Assembly: GCA_003550305.1 (NCBI GenBank) | Contig: QKYT01000739.1 | Span: 5,145 to 54,912, forward strand | Length of the DNA: 49,768 nt | Source: Glomus cerebriforme | Lineage: Eukaryota; Glomeromycota; Glomeromycetes; Glomerales; Glomeraceae | Direction of reading: 5' to 3' | Notes under the pieces: generated by a model | Database searches by the model: none | What the model saw: the letters and a program-made list of their open reading frames with translations, nothing else | Told to the model about the DNA's origin: nothing | Shown here: positions 1 through 11,989 of the stretch, piece after piece | How positions within the stretch are numbered: position 1 is the stretch's first letter | How the letters are laid out: each line of letters starts with the position of its first letter | Position numbers and translations under genes: made by a program

Positions 1-1180
1 TTTGTTCCTACAGCATTTGCATAACAATTTCCTAAATTATATTGCCCTAAAGCACATCCTGCAACAGCTGATTTCAAATACCATTCAAATGCTTTTGTTT
101 CATCTTTATATATTTCTATGCCATATTGATAGCAATATCCTAAATTACATTGTCCTTGAGCACATCCTGCAACAGCTGATTTCAAATACCATTCAAATGC
201 TTTTTTTTCATCTTTATTTGTTCCAACAGCATTTGCATAACAATATCCTAAATTATATTGTCCTAAAGCACATCCTGCAACAGCTGATTTCAGATACCAC
301 TCAAATGCTTCCATTTCATTTTTATCTGTTCCTACAGCATTTGCATAACAGTCTCCTAAATTACATTGTCCTTTAGCACATCCTGCAACAGCTGATTTCA
401 AATACCATTCAAATGCTTTTGTTTCATCTTTATCAATTCCTTTACCAAATCGATAACAATCTCCTAAATTACATTGTCCTTTAGCATATCCTGCAATAGC
501 TGATTTCAAATACCATTTAAATGCTTCTGTTTTATCTTTATCAATTCCTTTACCATAATAATAACAACATCCTAAGTTATATTGTCCTTGAGCACATCCC
601 GCAGCAGCTGATTTCAAATACCATTCAAATGCATTTGTTTTATCTTTATTGACTCCTTTACCATAATAATAACATTCTCCTAAATTACATTGTCCTCTAG
701 CATATCCTGCAACAGCTGATTGCAAATACCACTCGAATGCTTTTGTTTCATCTTTATCAATNCCTTTACCAAATCGATAACAATCTCCTAAATTACATTG
801 TCCTTTAGCATATCCTGCAACAGCTGATCTCAAATACCATTTAAATGCTTTTGTTTTATCTTTATCAATTCCTTTACCGTAGTAATAACAATATCCTAAA
901 TTACATTGTCCTTGAGCACATCCTGAAAGAGCTGATTTCAAATACCATTCAAACGCTTTTGCTTCATCTTTATTGATTCCTTTACCCAATCGATAACAAT
1001 CTCCTAAATTACATTGTCCTAAAACATATCCTACAGCAGCAGATTTCAAATACCATTCAAATGCTTTTGTTTCATCTTTATTTGTTCCTACTGCATTTGC
1101 ATAACAATTTCCTAAATTATATTGTCCTAAAGCACATCCTGCAACAGCTGATTTCAAATACCATTCAAATGCTTTCTTTT
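1..1180. repeat. 108-bp coding tandem repeat (Sel1 units)
   Basis: Eleven or more tandem 108-bp units lie within the Sel1 gene. Marker positions are 53, 161, 269, 377, 485, 593, 701, 809, 917, 1025 and 1133, an exact 108-bp spacing throughout. Neighbouring units differ at only a few bases, much less than the repeats nearer the gene start. Confidence 0.9.
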
Positions 1181-2072
1181 CATTTTTATATATTCTGCCA
1201 TATTGATAGTAATCTCCTAAACAATTTTGCGATGTTGAATTATTTCTTATTGCAAGTTTTAATTGACATTCAAAAATTTTCCTTTCATTTTGAGTGAAAC
1301 GATGTTCACTTAGTTCAGATTTTAAGAACCATTCAAATGCCTTTTCATCATCTTTTTGTATTCCCAATCCATCCATATAACAAATAGCTAAATTAAATTG
1401 CGCATTTGTATTTTCTTTTTTGGCAGAGCTTAAAAACCATTTAAAGGCTTTTTTGTAATCAATTTCTACGCCATTTCCACTTTTATAACAAATTGCTAAA
1501 TTATATTGTGCATCCGAATCATCATTTTTAGCTAATGTTACAAGATTCATTAATTCATTTTGTCCATTTTTCCCCTTCCTATACCGATTATAATTAAAAC
1601 CTTCTAAATCTATAATAATATCTTTATAATAAAATAATGATAGTAAATATTTTCCGATAATAATGTTTTCATTTCTTAATAAATCAAACGTATCAAATTG
1701 TTTAAAATTTTCATTTAAAAAATTCTTTTCAATTTCATTATTAATAGCCAACTGATATGATTCCATCGCCATTTTCTTATTTAAATCACAACCAATACCA
1801 AATTGATAAAAAAATCCGATAAGACTCGTAAACCAAAATTTACTTTGTTTATGATTTTTCATTAATTCAAGAATTTTTTTTGGATTTTTATCATCAGTTT
1901 CAAGATAAAATTTTATCCATTCAATTGAAATTTTTTCAAAATAATTAAAATCATTCGTTTCAATAATCTTATGATAAAATGTTTTTAAAAACATTTTTAT
2001 AAAATCTTCATCATCTTTAGAAATATTAATTTCTAATTTTCGTTTTTTAGTGATAGGTCCATTAGATGACAT
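1..2072 (-). CDS. Sel1-like repeat (TPR-like) protein, 3' end outside window
   Basis: Read on the minus strand from an ATG at 2072-2070, the frame is open to the window edge (about 690 codons), so the C-terminus is missing. The first 180 or so residues are repeat-free and rich in Lys, Asn and Phe. Sel1-like repeats of 36 residues follow, with core pattern AFEWYLKSAVAGCALGQYNL then GNCY. Sel1 repeats are TPR-like alpha-hairpins that scaffold protein-protein contacts; in Glomeromycotina such proteins form a large family, often related to kinase proteins. The repeats nearest the N-terminus (about 1190-1560) are divergent. From 1133 down to 53 the cacatcct-type marker recurs every 108 bp without any indel, giving at least eleven near-identical units. 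One ambiguous base lies at 762. No signal peptide or membrane segment is evident in the N-terminal part. The family call is confident; the specific function is unknown. Confidence 0.85.
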   Translation of the reverse strand, partial: MSSNGPITKKRKLEINISKDDEDFIKMFLKTFYHKIIETNDFNYFEKISIEWIKFYLETDDKNPKKILELMKNHKQSKFWFTSLIGFFYQFGIGCDLNKKMAMESYQLAINNEIEKNFLNENFKQFDTFDLLRNENIIIGKYLLSLFYYKDIIIDLEGFNYNRYRKGKNGQNELMNLVTLAKNDDSDAQYNLAICYKSGNGVEIDYKKAFKWFLSSAKKENTNAQFNLAICYMDGLGIQKDDEKAFEWFLKSELSEHRFTQNERKIFECQLKLAIRNNSTSQNCLGDYYQYGRIYKNEKKAFEWYLKSAVAGCALGQYNLGNCYANAVGTNKDETKAFEWYLKSAAVGYVLGQCNLGDCYRLGKGINKDEAKAFEWYLKSALSGCAQGQCNLGYCYYYGKGIDKDKTKAFKWYLRSAVAGYAKGQCNLGDCYRFGKXIDKDETKAFEWYLQSAVAGYARGQCNLGECYYYGKGVNKDKTNAFEWYLKSAAAGCAQGQYNLGCCYYYGKGIDKDKTEAFKWYLKSAIAGYAKGQCNLGDCYRFGKGIDKDETKAFEWYLKSAVAGCAKGQCNLGDCYANAVGTDKNEMEAFEWYLKSAVAGCALGQYNLGYCYANAVGTNKDEKKAFEWYLKSAVAGCAQGQCNLGYCYQYGIEIYKDETKAFEWYLKSAVAGCALGQYNLGNCYANAVGT

Positions 2073-5000
2073 TGCGTTAAAATTATTGATATTAAAAAAA
2101 AAAAAAATTTTTTTTTAAGCTCTTATGATAAATATAAAATTCGGTTTAAATATTCCCGCTATGCATAAAAGTATCACATAAATCGGCACAACATTTGCAT
2201 GGATCAGCCGTTACCAATCGGCCAAATAAGTCTTTGGCTGTGGCCAAATAATTACACCGCACCAAACTGAGTTACACAAATTTCAGGAGTCTTTAAATAA
2301 TTGAAATGACAAATGATGCCAGTACTATAATGCTGACCTGCATTATGTTTGTTGTAAAAAAACAAATGACCGAAATGACCAAATGACGTAAATAGTCAAA
2401 TGACCATACAGGAAATATATAATTTAGTGATGTTGAATTAAATATTAATGATACCAAAATTGCCAATTATAGAGTTATGACTTATGTAGCTTTTGAAGGG
2501 TTTGGTATAATTATGTATTTTGTAGCAACTAATAAACCTTTTGCAACTGTACTCATGACCAAAATTTAGTATTAAGTATTTGCTTGTAATGGAATTATAA
2601 ATGAGATAAATGAGCCAGAAGCGCCAAAAAAAATCCAGATAATAGACCAGATATAATTTGTCATGTTGGTCTAAAGATGAGAAAATTAATAAGGAAATCA
2701 AAAGGCAATTCAATGAAGCAGAAATATATAGAAAAGCAAATCCTTCATCTAAAACAACAAAACAACCAACCATTCAGAAAATTTATTATATTCCAAATAC
2801 TTAATGCTTTTACAAAAGATCTTTTAAAATATAATAATAGAACCTAAATATACAGTATATACAATATATACAGTACATGCAGTGTTGGGTTCTGGACTTG
2901 TCTAATTGGTTTTTTAAATTGGACAGTTTTGGACAGTCCAAACTTGTCCAAAACTTTCCAGTCAAATGTCCAAAACTCAAATTATCAAACAATGAAAATG
3001 TTAAAATTGATAATGTAACTTACAAGTGGCTGTCTAGAATGTTGTCAAAGCACAAAAATATATGCCATTTTATGAAGATATCAATGTCCCTTTTGGGATT
3101 TTTCACTAAGAATTTCCTTTATGAGCATTTGAGTAATTAATTTATTTAGACATAAGCTCATTTTAAATTTTTAAATCACTTAAGCTTGTATGAAAGTATT
3201 TTTTTGATTGTAGTAGAAGAAGCTGAAGCATTTGATTTAGACATAATTATCCTGTGATTTAGGCTCAAATAAAAAGTTTAATACATTCCAGAATTATATT
3301 ATTAAATTACCATCGAACATATTTTATTCTATTAATGAAAATTTTTGTAAAATGAATGACTAATTTTATTATAAAGATTACTTTAATGTGGTACATATTA
3401 TATATTTTTTTCATTATCATCGAACTACATTGTTAAAACTGTAATGTAATTTGTAAAATGTCAATTTATTGTTTAAAAAATGTACATTTCGATAGTATAC
3501 AAATAAACTTATAGTTAATACAAAATTTTAGTATTAATTCACATAAAAAATTTCATAATGAAAAAAAAACTGATATGAAGGACCACAAAATGTTTTATCA
3601 AATTTTCAAAATCCACATTCTACAGATCAGGAAGAATCATCAATTATGTCATTGTAAGTTTTTCTTTTAGTATAATGTGCAGCTAGATTTTATTCACCTC
3701 CTTTTCTTTTTAGGAACCTGTCCAGGATACCTTGTTTCTATTGTTTCCAAAATCCAAGTGGCTGAAACTAGAAGACTTAAAGAGAAAGAATGAAATTAAT
3801 AAAAAAGAAACAAAAAACACAATAAAGAAACAAATTATAAAACTTACTGTAAAAACAAATTTACGGTATCCATATATATATTTGCCAGATTATTAAAGAA
3901 TATCCATCAGCCTAAAATTCAAGTTACTTTTAATCAAAGAATGATAGTACATTATATACTGTTTCACCTACACTTCAAAAGATTTGTACCTAAAATATTA
4001 GAAAAAGATGATTAATATCATCAAAGTACAGAATAATAATTAAATAAAAAAAAATCATTTTGAAGGGGTAAAAATCATAACCATTCTTCGACAAGATAAA
4101 GACATAGGCAAAAGGTTAATAACCCCGAGATAACTCTGTTGGCTTAAATTTTTTTTATATATTTATTATTCTAATAATCAAATACAAAAAATAATGAACG
4201 AAAATATATAAATATGCTTAAAAAACGAACATGTGCAAGAAATCATCTATATAAAAATTAGCCGGTTCCTATTTTTCTTTATGATTTCAATGGTTTTATT
4301 ATTAATAAAACATTTCATATAAAAAAAAAGCAAAGAATGTTAAAAGAATATTCCGTACATTCTCTTCTATGAGAATGATTCTAATAGATGGAATTATGGA
4401 GCAGGGGTTTATTTCCATTTTTGACGAGCGCTCTGTACTGTCATTAATAAATGAGATCATTTATAATTGATCATTAAAAAGATGTGGCAATAGAAATAAT
4501 TATTTGTTATTTATCAATGTTTAATATAAAATCCACAAAGTTCAAGTCTGAATTGATATCACTTATAATAATTCATAATAGTAAAAAAATTCTTAGACTA
4601 CCAGAAATTTTTTCTTTCTTATTCAGAAATATTTAACATTAAATAAAACTTGTTTCTTCTTTCTTTTTTTTTTTTTGTTAATTTGAAGAATATCATAAAC
4701 AATGAATACCAAGAAATAGACTATTGATGAACTCATTAAAAGTTTATTGAAAAATCATCTGGACAAGGGTTACAACATAATTCAAAACTTTACATATAAT
4801 CTTGGAGATTACTATACTGCTGATTACATTGATTAAATTTAGAAAAAAAAATCTATTGGTACCTTGGTGTATTAAAATAAAATAAAAATTATTATTTATT
4901 GTTTCCATTTATAAAGATCTTAAATAGTAGAAAAAACCGACCGAAAAAGAAGATATGAATTATCATAAAATTCAAGAGTAGATTATAAAAGTTAAAATTT

Positions 5001-5674
5001 ATTACGTCATTGACTAAATTAATATTACCTAAATTGTTGACATTCAAGCGTAAAACTTATCGGGTGACAATTTTATAATTTTGTAATTGACTATAAATCA
5101 ATATAATTATTTACCACATTTTTCGTATTACTGCCAAATAAATAAAATTTTCAATGCAATCATTTTTTTTTTAAAAAAAAAACTTTTAATTTGGCAATTA
5201 TTATTTACTGTATCATAAAAAACTATTTATTACTGGATATATAAAAGGACGTCTTTAATAATAACCAAAATAGTTTTTACTTTTTAAATTTTTAAAAGTT
5301 ATATTTGATGTAATTGCAACTGGTAATTAAAAATTATCAAAAATGTTTGAGATTTTCCTATTCATTTTTTTAAAAAAAATTTTCGCTATAGGTAAAATGA
5401 TCGTCAGTGAAACGCTTGTCGAAATAACCTATCAGTAAAATGTTGCTGACAAATAATTGACACATGACACTAATTAAGCATTGTGTTCAGTTTTTACCAA
5501 TGAAAAAATTTGTTACATTAATTTCGGAGTTAAAATACAGGTTCTTCCGCAAACTATATTCAACTATTAGACTAAAATAGAAATTTTACTGAAACCCTTT
5601 TTTTGCGTTCACTTTTTTTAATTTTAAAATAATTTTTTTTTGAACAAATTAAAACTTTAATAAGAAAATTCGCC
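2073..5674. other. AT-rich gap between Sel1 gene and kinase gene
   Basis: No intact gene is seen. The stretch contains low-complexity A/T runs and scattered short coding-like fragments with stops, for example around 2640-2780 and 3715-3800, which look like decayed mobile-element or gene remnants that I cannot assign. A hairpin-forming inverted repeat at 2921-2959 is listed separately. The last few hundred bases would hold the kinase promoter; no recognisable element stands out. Confidence 0.6.
2921..2959. repeat. short inverted repeat / hairpin
   Basis: GGACAGTTTTGGACA at 2921-2935 is repeated in inverted orientation at 2945-2959 with one mismatch and a 9-base loop. It lies just inside a sequence beginning CAGTGTTGGG near 2879, which resembles the terminus of a hAT-type transposon, but no matching right end was found. 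Confidence 0.5.
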
Positions 5675-7913
5675 ATGTCCACTATTCGAATAGAATTAAT
5701 TAGACCTGCAATTGATAGAGCAATTATATTAGGAGATTATAATGTTCCCAATGATACAGATAAACGATTTGAATTTATACAACAAACGGTTCTTGCTGAT
5801 AAATCTTTTACAAATGATGAAAAATCTTATGCAATAAAGGAAATAAATAAAGTTTATGACAAAACTAAAATTCTTTTTAATAACGGAACAAAAAGAATTT
5901 GTGAAAATTGCAATCAAGAATGTTTAGCAACATTATATTGTGAATTTTGTGTTCGAAATTATTTGAAAGCAAATTTTTCAAATTGGACATCTGAAAGTAA
6001 TAATATTGATAATTTAATACAAAAATGTCAAATAAATACAATTGAACCGGATAGCATTATTGAATGGATTCCGTATAATAATTTAAAAAATATTGAATAC
6101 CTAACAAAAGGCGGATGTTCTGAAATTTATACAGCAGTTTGGATTGATGGANANTATATTGAATGGGATTCTAAAGAACAACAATTAAAAAGATTTNGAA
6201 GNCAAAAAGTAGTACTTAAAAGTTTAGAAAATGTTGAAAATGCAAATCAAAGATGGTTTGAAGAGGTTTGTATCTAAATATTTAAGATTAATATTTGAAA
6301 TTTTATTCAAAATTTAAAAAGTATTTTATTTTTTAAAGGCTAAATCACATTTATCTATATGTAATAAATGGCCAGAGATTATTCCATGTTTTGGTTTAAC
6401 ACAAAATCCATCAAATGGAAATTACATGCTTGTAATGGATATAATGGATGTAAATTTAAGAGAATATTTACAACAAAATCATAATCAACTTACATGGAAA
6501 AAAAGAATTCAAATTATTTTTGATATAACTAGTTCACTTTTTAGAATTCACCAAGAGGATGCAATTCATAGAGATTTGCATTCTGGAAATATATTATTTA
6601 AAAAACTCTTTGAAAGATTTGAAATTAGTGATCTTGGATTTTGTGGTCCAGCAGACAAATCATCAAACAGTATATATGGAAACCTTCCTTATATAGCACC
6701 TGAGGTTATTGCTGGAAAAAANNCNACANNNGCNTCTGATATTTATAGTATTGCAATGCTTATGTGGGAAATTTCATCTGGACAACCACCATTTATTAAG
6801 TATGAACNTGATTATGATCTTGCTATGAATATAATTAATGGTATAAGACCAAGAATAATATCAGGAACACCTTTAGAATATGTAAGTTTAATGAAACAAT
6901 GTTGGGATGCTGATCCATTAAAAAGACCCGATATTTTTACACTTGATAATGAAATAAAAGAAATTTATATATCATATCAAAATATGCCAAATGAGTCAGA
7001 AGAATATGATAATTTAAAAATGAATGAAATAGGTGACTTAGAAACAAGTAAATCATTTACAAGTAAAGTTCATCAATTTGAAAATTTCCCTGAACCAAGA
7101 AATGCAACAGAAGGTATTATATATGTTATATTTAGTTTGTTTATTTATTCTAAAATAGAGATAGTATATTAATTTCTTTTTTGAATTAATTAACAACAGA
7201 AGAACAAGAAGGTATAAATGACAATTTTTATTTAAAATTATTTTATTTATAAATGGCTAATTATCTTTATAATTTTCTTTAGCATTTCACAGTAAATCAT
7301 ACGACTTTAATATTCCTGATAATAGTAAGTATTTATTAAACTAAGATTAAATCATTACATAATATTGATGATTTTTTTTTTAGTTGATGATTTTGGTAAA
7401 TCAACATCAAGTAGTATTTTTAAAGGTAATTTTATTTTTTATTATTTAAAATAAATAAAAAAATATTTCATAATACAAGTTAATATTCATTTATTCAATT
7501 TAAAGTTAATAGTGAAAGATTAACAAATAGATTTAAAAAGCTACAAATAAAAAAAGGCAAGTAAAATAATTAATGTATTAATTCAACTATGAGCATTTTG
7601 TTAAATGTTGATTTAATTTTTTTATTAGATTCTCAAAATGATTATAATAATATGGAAGCAATGCAACATTATACTTATGTTGATGATGGTATGTAAATAA
7701 TTTTATTTCAACTTTATATAACAGATAATTACAATTTGTTTTTGTTTTTATTTTACAGACCAAGAGGAAGTACACAATAATCCAAATCTTCATTCAGAAG
7801 AACAAGATGAATTGGAAATTCCTGAAGGTAAAGAATTTTATCTAACAATTAAAAACATTTTAAATTTACGATCTTAAAATTAAATTATTTTAATAATTTT
7901 TTTAGACATTTAA
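5675..7913 (+). CDS. tyrosine-kinase-like protein kinase with small-exon tail
   Basis: Nine exons are inferred: 5675-6265, 6339-7113, 7200-7211, 7283-7324, 7384-7425, 7506-7556, 7629-7688, 7759-7827 and 7906-7913. The lengths total 1650 nt, giving 549 residues. Residues 76-92 carry a Cys pattern (C76, C79, C83, C89, C92), then an FSNWTS motif, a module I recall from Rhizophagus kinases. The kinase domain has a Gly-rich loop (KGGCSEIYTAV, about 145-155), the ATP-binding Lys182 in VVLK, the catalytic loop HRDLHSGN (Asp276, Asn281), DLG instead of DFG (Asp295), APE at 317-319, and a C-lobe ending near CWDADPLKRP. It should phosphorylate Ser/Thr or Tyr; no transmembrane segment is seen, so it is probably cytoplasmic. 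After the kinase domain the tail is acidic and is encoded by seven short exons, all joined in phase 1. Exons 3-8 are multiples of three. Several N bases interrupt exon 1 (6152-6202) and the region near 6721. The catalytic residues appear intact. Tail exon boundaries are inference. Confidence 0.85.
7557..7628 (+). other. GC-AG intron in kinase tail
   Basis: The donor reads AAAG|GCAAGT and the acceptor TTATTAG. Using GC as donor keeps phase 1 and leads into the open frame DSQNDYNNM; using the nearby GT four bases downstream gives a stop within four codons. This is the usual GC-AG subtype of major-spliceosome introns. Confidence 0.7.
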
Positions 7914-10639
7914 ATGAAATTAAATTTAAAGAATATTATGATTTATATATTTGATTGAATTATTTTAAACACTAAGTCTAGAGTAGTAAGAAGTCTTACA
8001 ATATTTCTTAGTTTGTAATTTAGATAATTCATTTCATATTATATGTTATTAAAGAATTTTATTTATAAAGCAAAAACTTTTTTTTTTAAAAAAAAAAAAA
8101 GATCTTAAGTTTTAATCAATAGCTTGAATTTTACAATAATTTTTATCCAAAACTAAAACTAAATAAATACAAAATATAAAGTTTAAAAAAAATTATCAAT
8201 TTCAAACATAAGTATGTAAATTATTTTTTCTATCATCGAAAATATTTTTTTTTTTTGAAATTTGTCAATATGTTAACCATAAACTAATATGATATAGTGA
8301 ACTAATAATGTTTGACTTTGAAATGAGTTCATTTTTATAAAACGATCGAAAGATGAAAATAATTTATCTTTAAATTTATGCTTTACATCAAAGAATTGCA
8401 AATATTACATATCACCAAACATAAAGCTATTTGAGAACTTATATTCTTTAAAAATATTTTTGGTTATTAAGTACATGGAATTCATTGTTGATAAAAGGGA
8501 ATTTAAATTCAAATATTATTTTTATTATTAGGGAATGAAATCATTATAAGTTTAGAGCTAAAAAATTTAAACATATAGGTTATCAATCTTTAATCATGTC
8601 AAATATTTACTCTAACTTCAAAATTCTATGCTTGGCAAATATTTATTAAGATTTATCATAACAAATAATATCATAATATCAAATTGTATTTCACTTTTTT
8701 AATGAAAAGTTTTGTTACTTTCAGTTTTTCATTTTACTGAAATAAATTTTCAGATTGAAGTTGTTCTTTTGAGTAAGTTTGTTCATTCTTTTTACTTTCA
8801 AGAAATCTATGCATCTACTGGATTATTACCCTTATAAGCAATTAAAGATTAATTTCACCTCCAAATTGAAGAGAACTCCAAGAAGAAATATAAAATGTTA
8901 ATGAGAATTCTTTATGGCTAACTTCTAAATTTCTGATCAATAATAAGTTACGCTATTTATATTTGTTATATATCAATGAATTTTGTTCTCCTAACGGCGG
9001 ATCACATTTTATATTTATAAAAAAAATAGTATGGTTTATTTTTACAGTAGTGATTGACAAATTTAAAGTATCCTGAAAAGTGAAAATGATTTAAAAAACA
9101 TTCTCATGATCCCTCATTAGTGATTGAAATAATACTCAATCATTATCCAATTGAAATAAAATTATAATTTAATACACTTGCTACTTACTACTAATCCAGT
9201 TATTATGGAATGAAAGTGAGTAACCATTTATAAATCAACCACTTTAAAATTTTTTAATTTGTTAAATATGTTTTTTTTATTTGTAGTTTTTAATTATAAA
9301 TCTGAATTTAATGTTTGTTAGAATATTTATTCTTTAAAATTCATAAATTCTTTTTATTTCACTTTTCATATATAAAAACTGAACCAACTAGATTAAATTT
9401 TGTAGTACAGAATTTTATCAAACGTAATTTAAAAGGAATAACATAAATAAAGATGGCAAGTTGATTTTTTTCAATTCAAATAGTGAAATTATTCAAAGTT
9501 TAAAGATGGAAGTAAATATACTTTTGTAAAAGTTAAATGATATGAAATTATGTAAAACTGTAGTTTACTATACTGATAATTTATATATATTTAATGTATG
9601 TTTGAAATAAGTTTTCATATGGTGCTTGATAAAACAATACCTTAATCATGAGAATTACAAGACTCGAATCCATATCACTGGTGTGCAATATGAATCTTGC
9701 TTAATGCACTTGATTCCGCACATATTATTGATTAGTACTTACCCTCCACATATCAAATTACCAAAAATTCTAAATTTAACCAGGGAAATTTAAATGTTAT
9801 CGTATATTCTCATAAATTTCAAAGAGTTTGTATAGAAAAGTCAGAAAATATTACCTGAATTAGAAGCGGATAAGCCTAAAGATGACAAAAAAAATAAATA
9901 AACAATCTAGTTAATATAAAGGTTCTCCCATTCTGGATGAACTGTAATTAGAAGTGAAAGAAGCTATCTTTTCAATAATGTCTATTTTTTTTACATTTGA
10001 AAAAAAAATTTTTTCTTATGAATTTGCATTGTTATTGTTCCTATATATACAGTATGAGTAATTGTGACTTCATTTTTTTCGCCATCATCACACTATAAAT
10101 CTTTCAGTATCACCAGAAATTTTAACATGCTCGTACATAATTTGAGATATACATTTAAATTTCTTTTTATTTCGTTACTTATATACTGTACAGTACTGGA
10201 TCGAAGTAACATTTAAACATTGAGAGATATAAACTGCATGAAACACTTAAATAAAAAAAATGCTCTTCTGACAGTTTTAAGCAACATATTACAACTTTTC
10301 GACATTCTTTTCTTTATGTTAAAGAACAAATTATGAAATTACTAATATAAAACTCCACTTTAATTTTAAAAATTATCGCTTTTATTCATTTTTTTGGATT
10401 TTTCAGTTCATGATAAAATTGTACAATCCATATTTATCAAATAAATGATTAATATTAAAGACTTGAGATTCTTATCTTTTTTTATTAGTAGCATAATCTG
10501 TTTTTGTTTATCGCATTGTCAAATGATGAAGTGGGACAATAATGATGCAAATTACTAATTATTTCCATTTTTTGTCATAGAATCTGGAAAAATTATAAGC
10601 TTTTTTTTTTTATCAAATATTCTGATGATGATCTATTTA
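7914..10639. other. AT-rich region without recognisable genes
   Basis: Only short frames, homopolymer runs and low-complexity A/T sequence are seen on both strands. A weak tRNA-like match (an ATTCGAGTC core resembling a TpsiC arm) sits on the minus strand near 9660-9720, but its stems do not pair well. Confidence 0.6.
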
Positions 10640-11019
10640 ACTCATTTTTTTGATAAAGAAGTAGATAATTCTAACGAAATTCCATTTGAAGCTGATGAGG
10701 ATCGGGAGCTTGATTTGAAATCTTTAATCTTAATAGTTAATCCTAATAAGATTTTGGAAATTTGGAAGGTTATTTGATATAATTATCCAAAATATTATCA
10801 GCACATAATTCTGCTTAATAATGGAAAGCATTTATAACCTGTTTTATACTCATTACTTATGGTATTGTATGTCAGCATTTTTTTAAAATATTTGTTGTCT
10901 TCCAAAACACATTTTCATTTAAAGTTGATTCCTAGCTGTTGTATAAAGATGAATACATTAACTTGAGCAAAATTAGTTCTGATGAAATAGTAATAAGTAA
11001 TGGTAATTCTAGTTATAAT

Positions 11020-11371
11020 TAGGAATGGCAACAGTTGATCATGGTCAGTTATTAGTCGGTCATGACTGGTTATGAACCTTTAACTGACCGACCATCTTGA
11101 CTACCGCCTTGACTGACCATTTGACTGACTGCTTTGACCGATTGCTTAACTGATCCCTAGGAGTTACCTTGATGAATTTATCTGTTTAGTTGACCAATGT
11201 AACTGGACTGGTTTTTACCAAACATTTTAATGCAAATATCAAATATTTGTAAGATGATCAGTCAAAATGGTCAGTCAAACAGTTGGTCAGATCAGTCAAA
11301 TGCAGTTAGTCAGAGGCCTGATATCGATCATGGTTATAACCAGTTAATGACCATGATTGTTGCCATCCCTA
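11020..11371. mobile_element. non-autonomous hAT-type MITE (352 bp)
   Basis: The element starts TAGGAATGGCAACA at 11020 and ends TGTTGCCATCCCTA at 11371, which are inverted relatives of each other. It is flanked by a perfect 8-bp direct repeat GTTATAAT at 11012-11019 and 11372-11379. An 8-bp target duplication with TAGGG-like termini is characteristic of the hAT superfamily. The interior is rich in GACTGACC/GGTCAGTC motifs in both orientations, so the whole element can fold back on itself. It has no transposase. Confidence 0.8.
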
Positions 11372-11379
11372 GTTATAAT
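11372..11379. repeat. 8-bp target-site duplication (right copy)
   Basis: GTTATAAT, identical to 11012-11019 on the other side of the MITE. Confidence 0.8.
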
Positions 11380-11989
11380 AATAATACACAAACTATTTTC
11401 AAGTTAATACAAAAGTATATTATTAATGGCCATTCAGAAAATATTGCAAGCAAGTATCATGAAATCGGTTGAAGTATGGCACTTTGATAAGGTGAAGCAA
11501 AAAAGGCAATTCAATTTGCAATACAGGATGATGATGATGAACTAATTCAATTTATAAAGGAATTTAATAAAAGGAAACCAGCTCAAAAAGTTCAAGCAGA
11601 ATTAATTATGCAACAAGAAACTTTGTTAAAATGAAAAATGACCACAAATGATACAGTCATTCAGGATATAAATGGAGTTTTAATAGAGTCATCTATTGAT
11701 TCTGAGAATAAATCAAATTTTAAACAAACAGTATCTGATGGAGGTCGTAAGTATGGTTTATAGTATGTAAGGGAAATGGTTATTATCATAGTACTTGTCC
11801 TGTAAAGTCTTAATGTTAATTGTTCATTTTTGATTAATATTAATAAATAAAGTTACAAAATACAAACATCAAGTTATTATTTAGTTTAACATCTTAATGC
11901 AAAATTTGTAGTATTACATATTAATAAATCAGATCTACCTTTATTATTTATTAGTTTTGCATAACTTAATAATCAGAGTCATGAAACAT

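Larger units (their letters stand above)
10640..11815 (+). pseudogene. decayed transposase-like ORF with zinc-knuckle tail, split by MITE
   Basis: Disjoint plus-strand frames read as one degraded protein: an acidic stretch (NEIPFEADEDRELDLKSL, about 10675-10725), then SSDEIVISNGNSS just before a MITE at 11020, resuming as NTQTIFKLIQKYIINGHSE after it. An acidic then Lys-rich section follows (AIQFAIQDDDDELIQFIKEF, about 11500-11570), ending in CKGNGYYHSTCPVKS. That ending resembles the zinc-knuckle tail found on many transposases of FAR1/MULE type. Several stops and frame changes show it is dead. The reading frame is continuous across the MITE insertion apart from the insert itself, so the MITE landed in a once-coding sequence. 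The superfamily assignment is weak; the fact that this is a broken coding sequence is firmer. Confidence 0.4.

Noticed and set aside
9655..9725. Possible tRNA gene on the minus strand (TTCGAGT loop)
   Set aside because: The TpsiC stem, anticodon stem and acceptor ends do not pair; at best a tRNA-derived repeat relic.
11230..11472. An 80-codon plus-strand frame
   Set aside because: Most of it lies inside the MITE and consists of its GGTCAGTCA repeats; the tail belongs to the interrupted relic.
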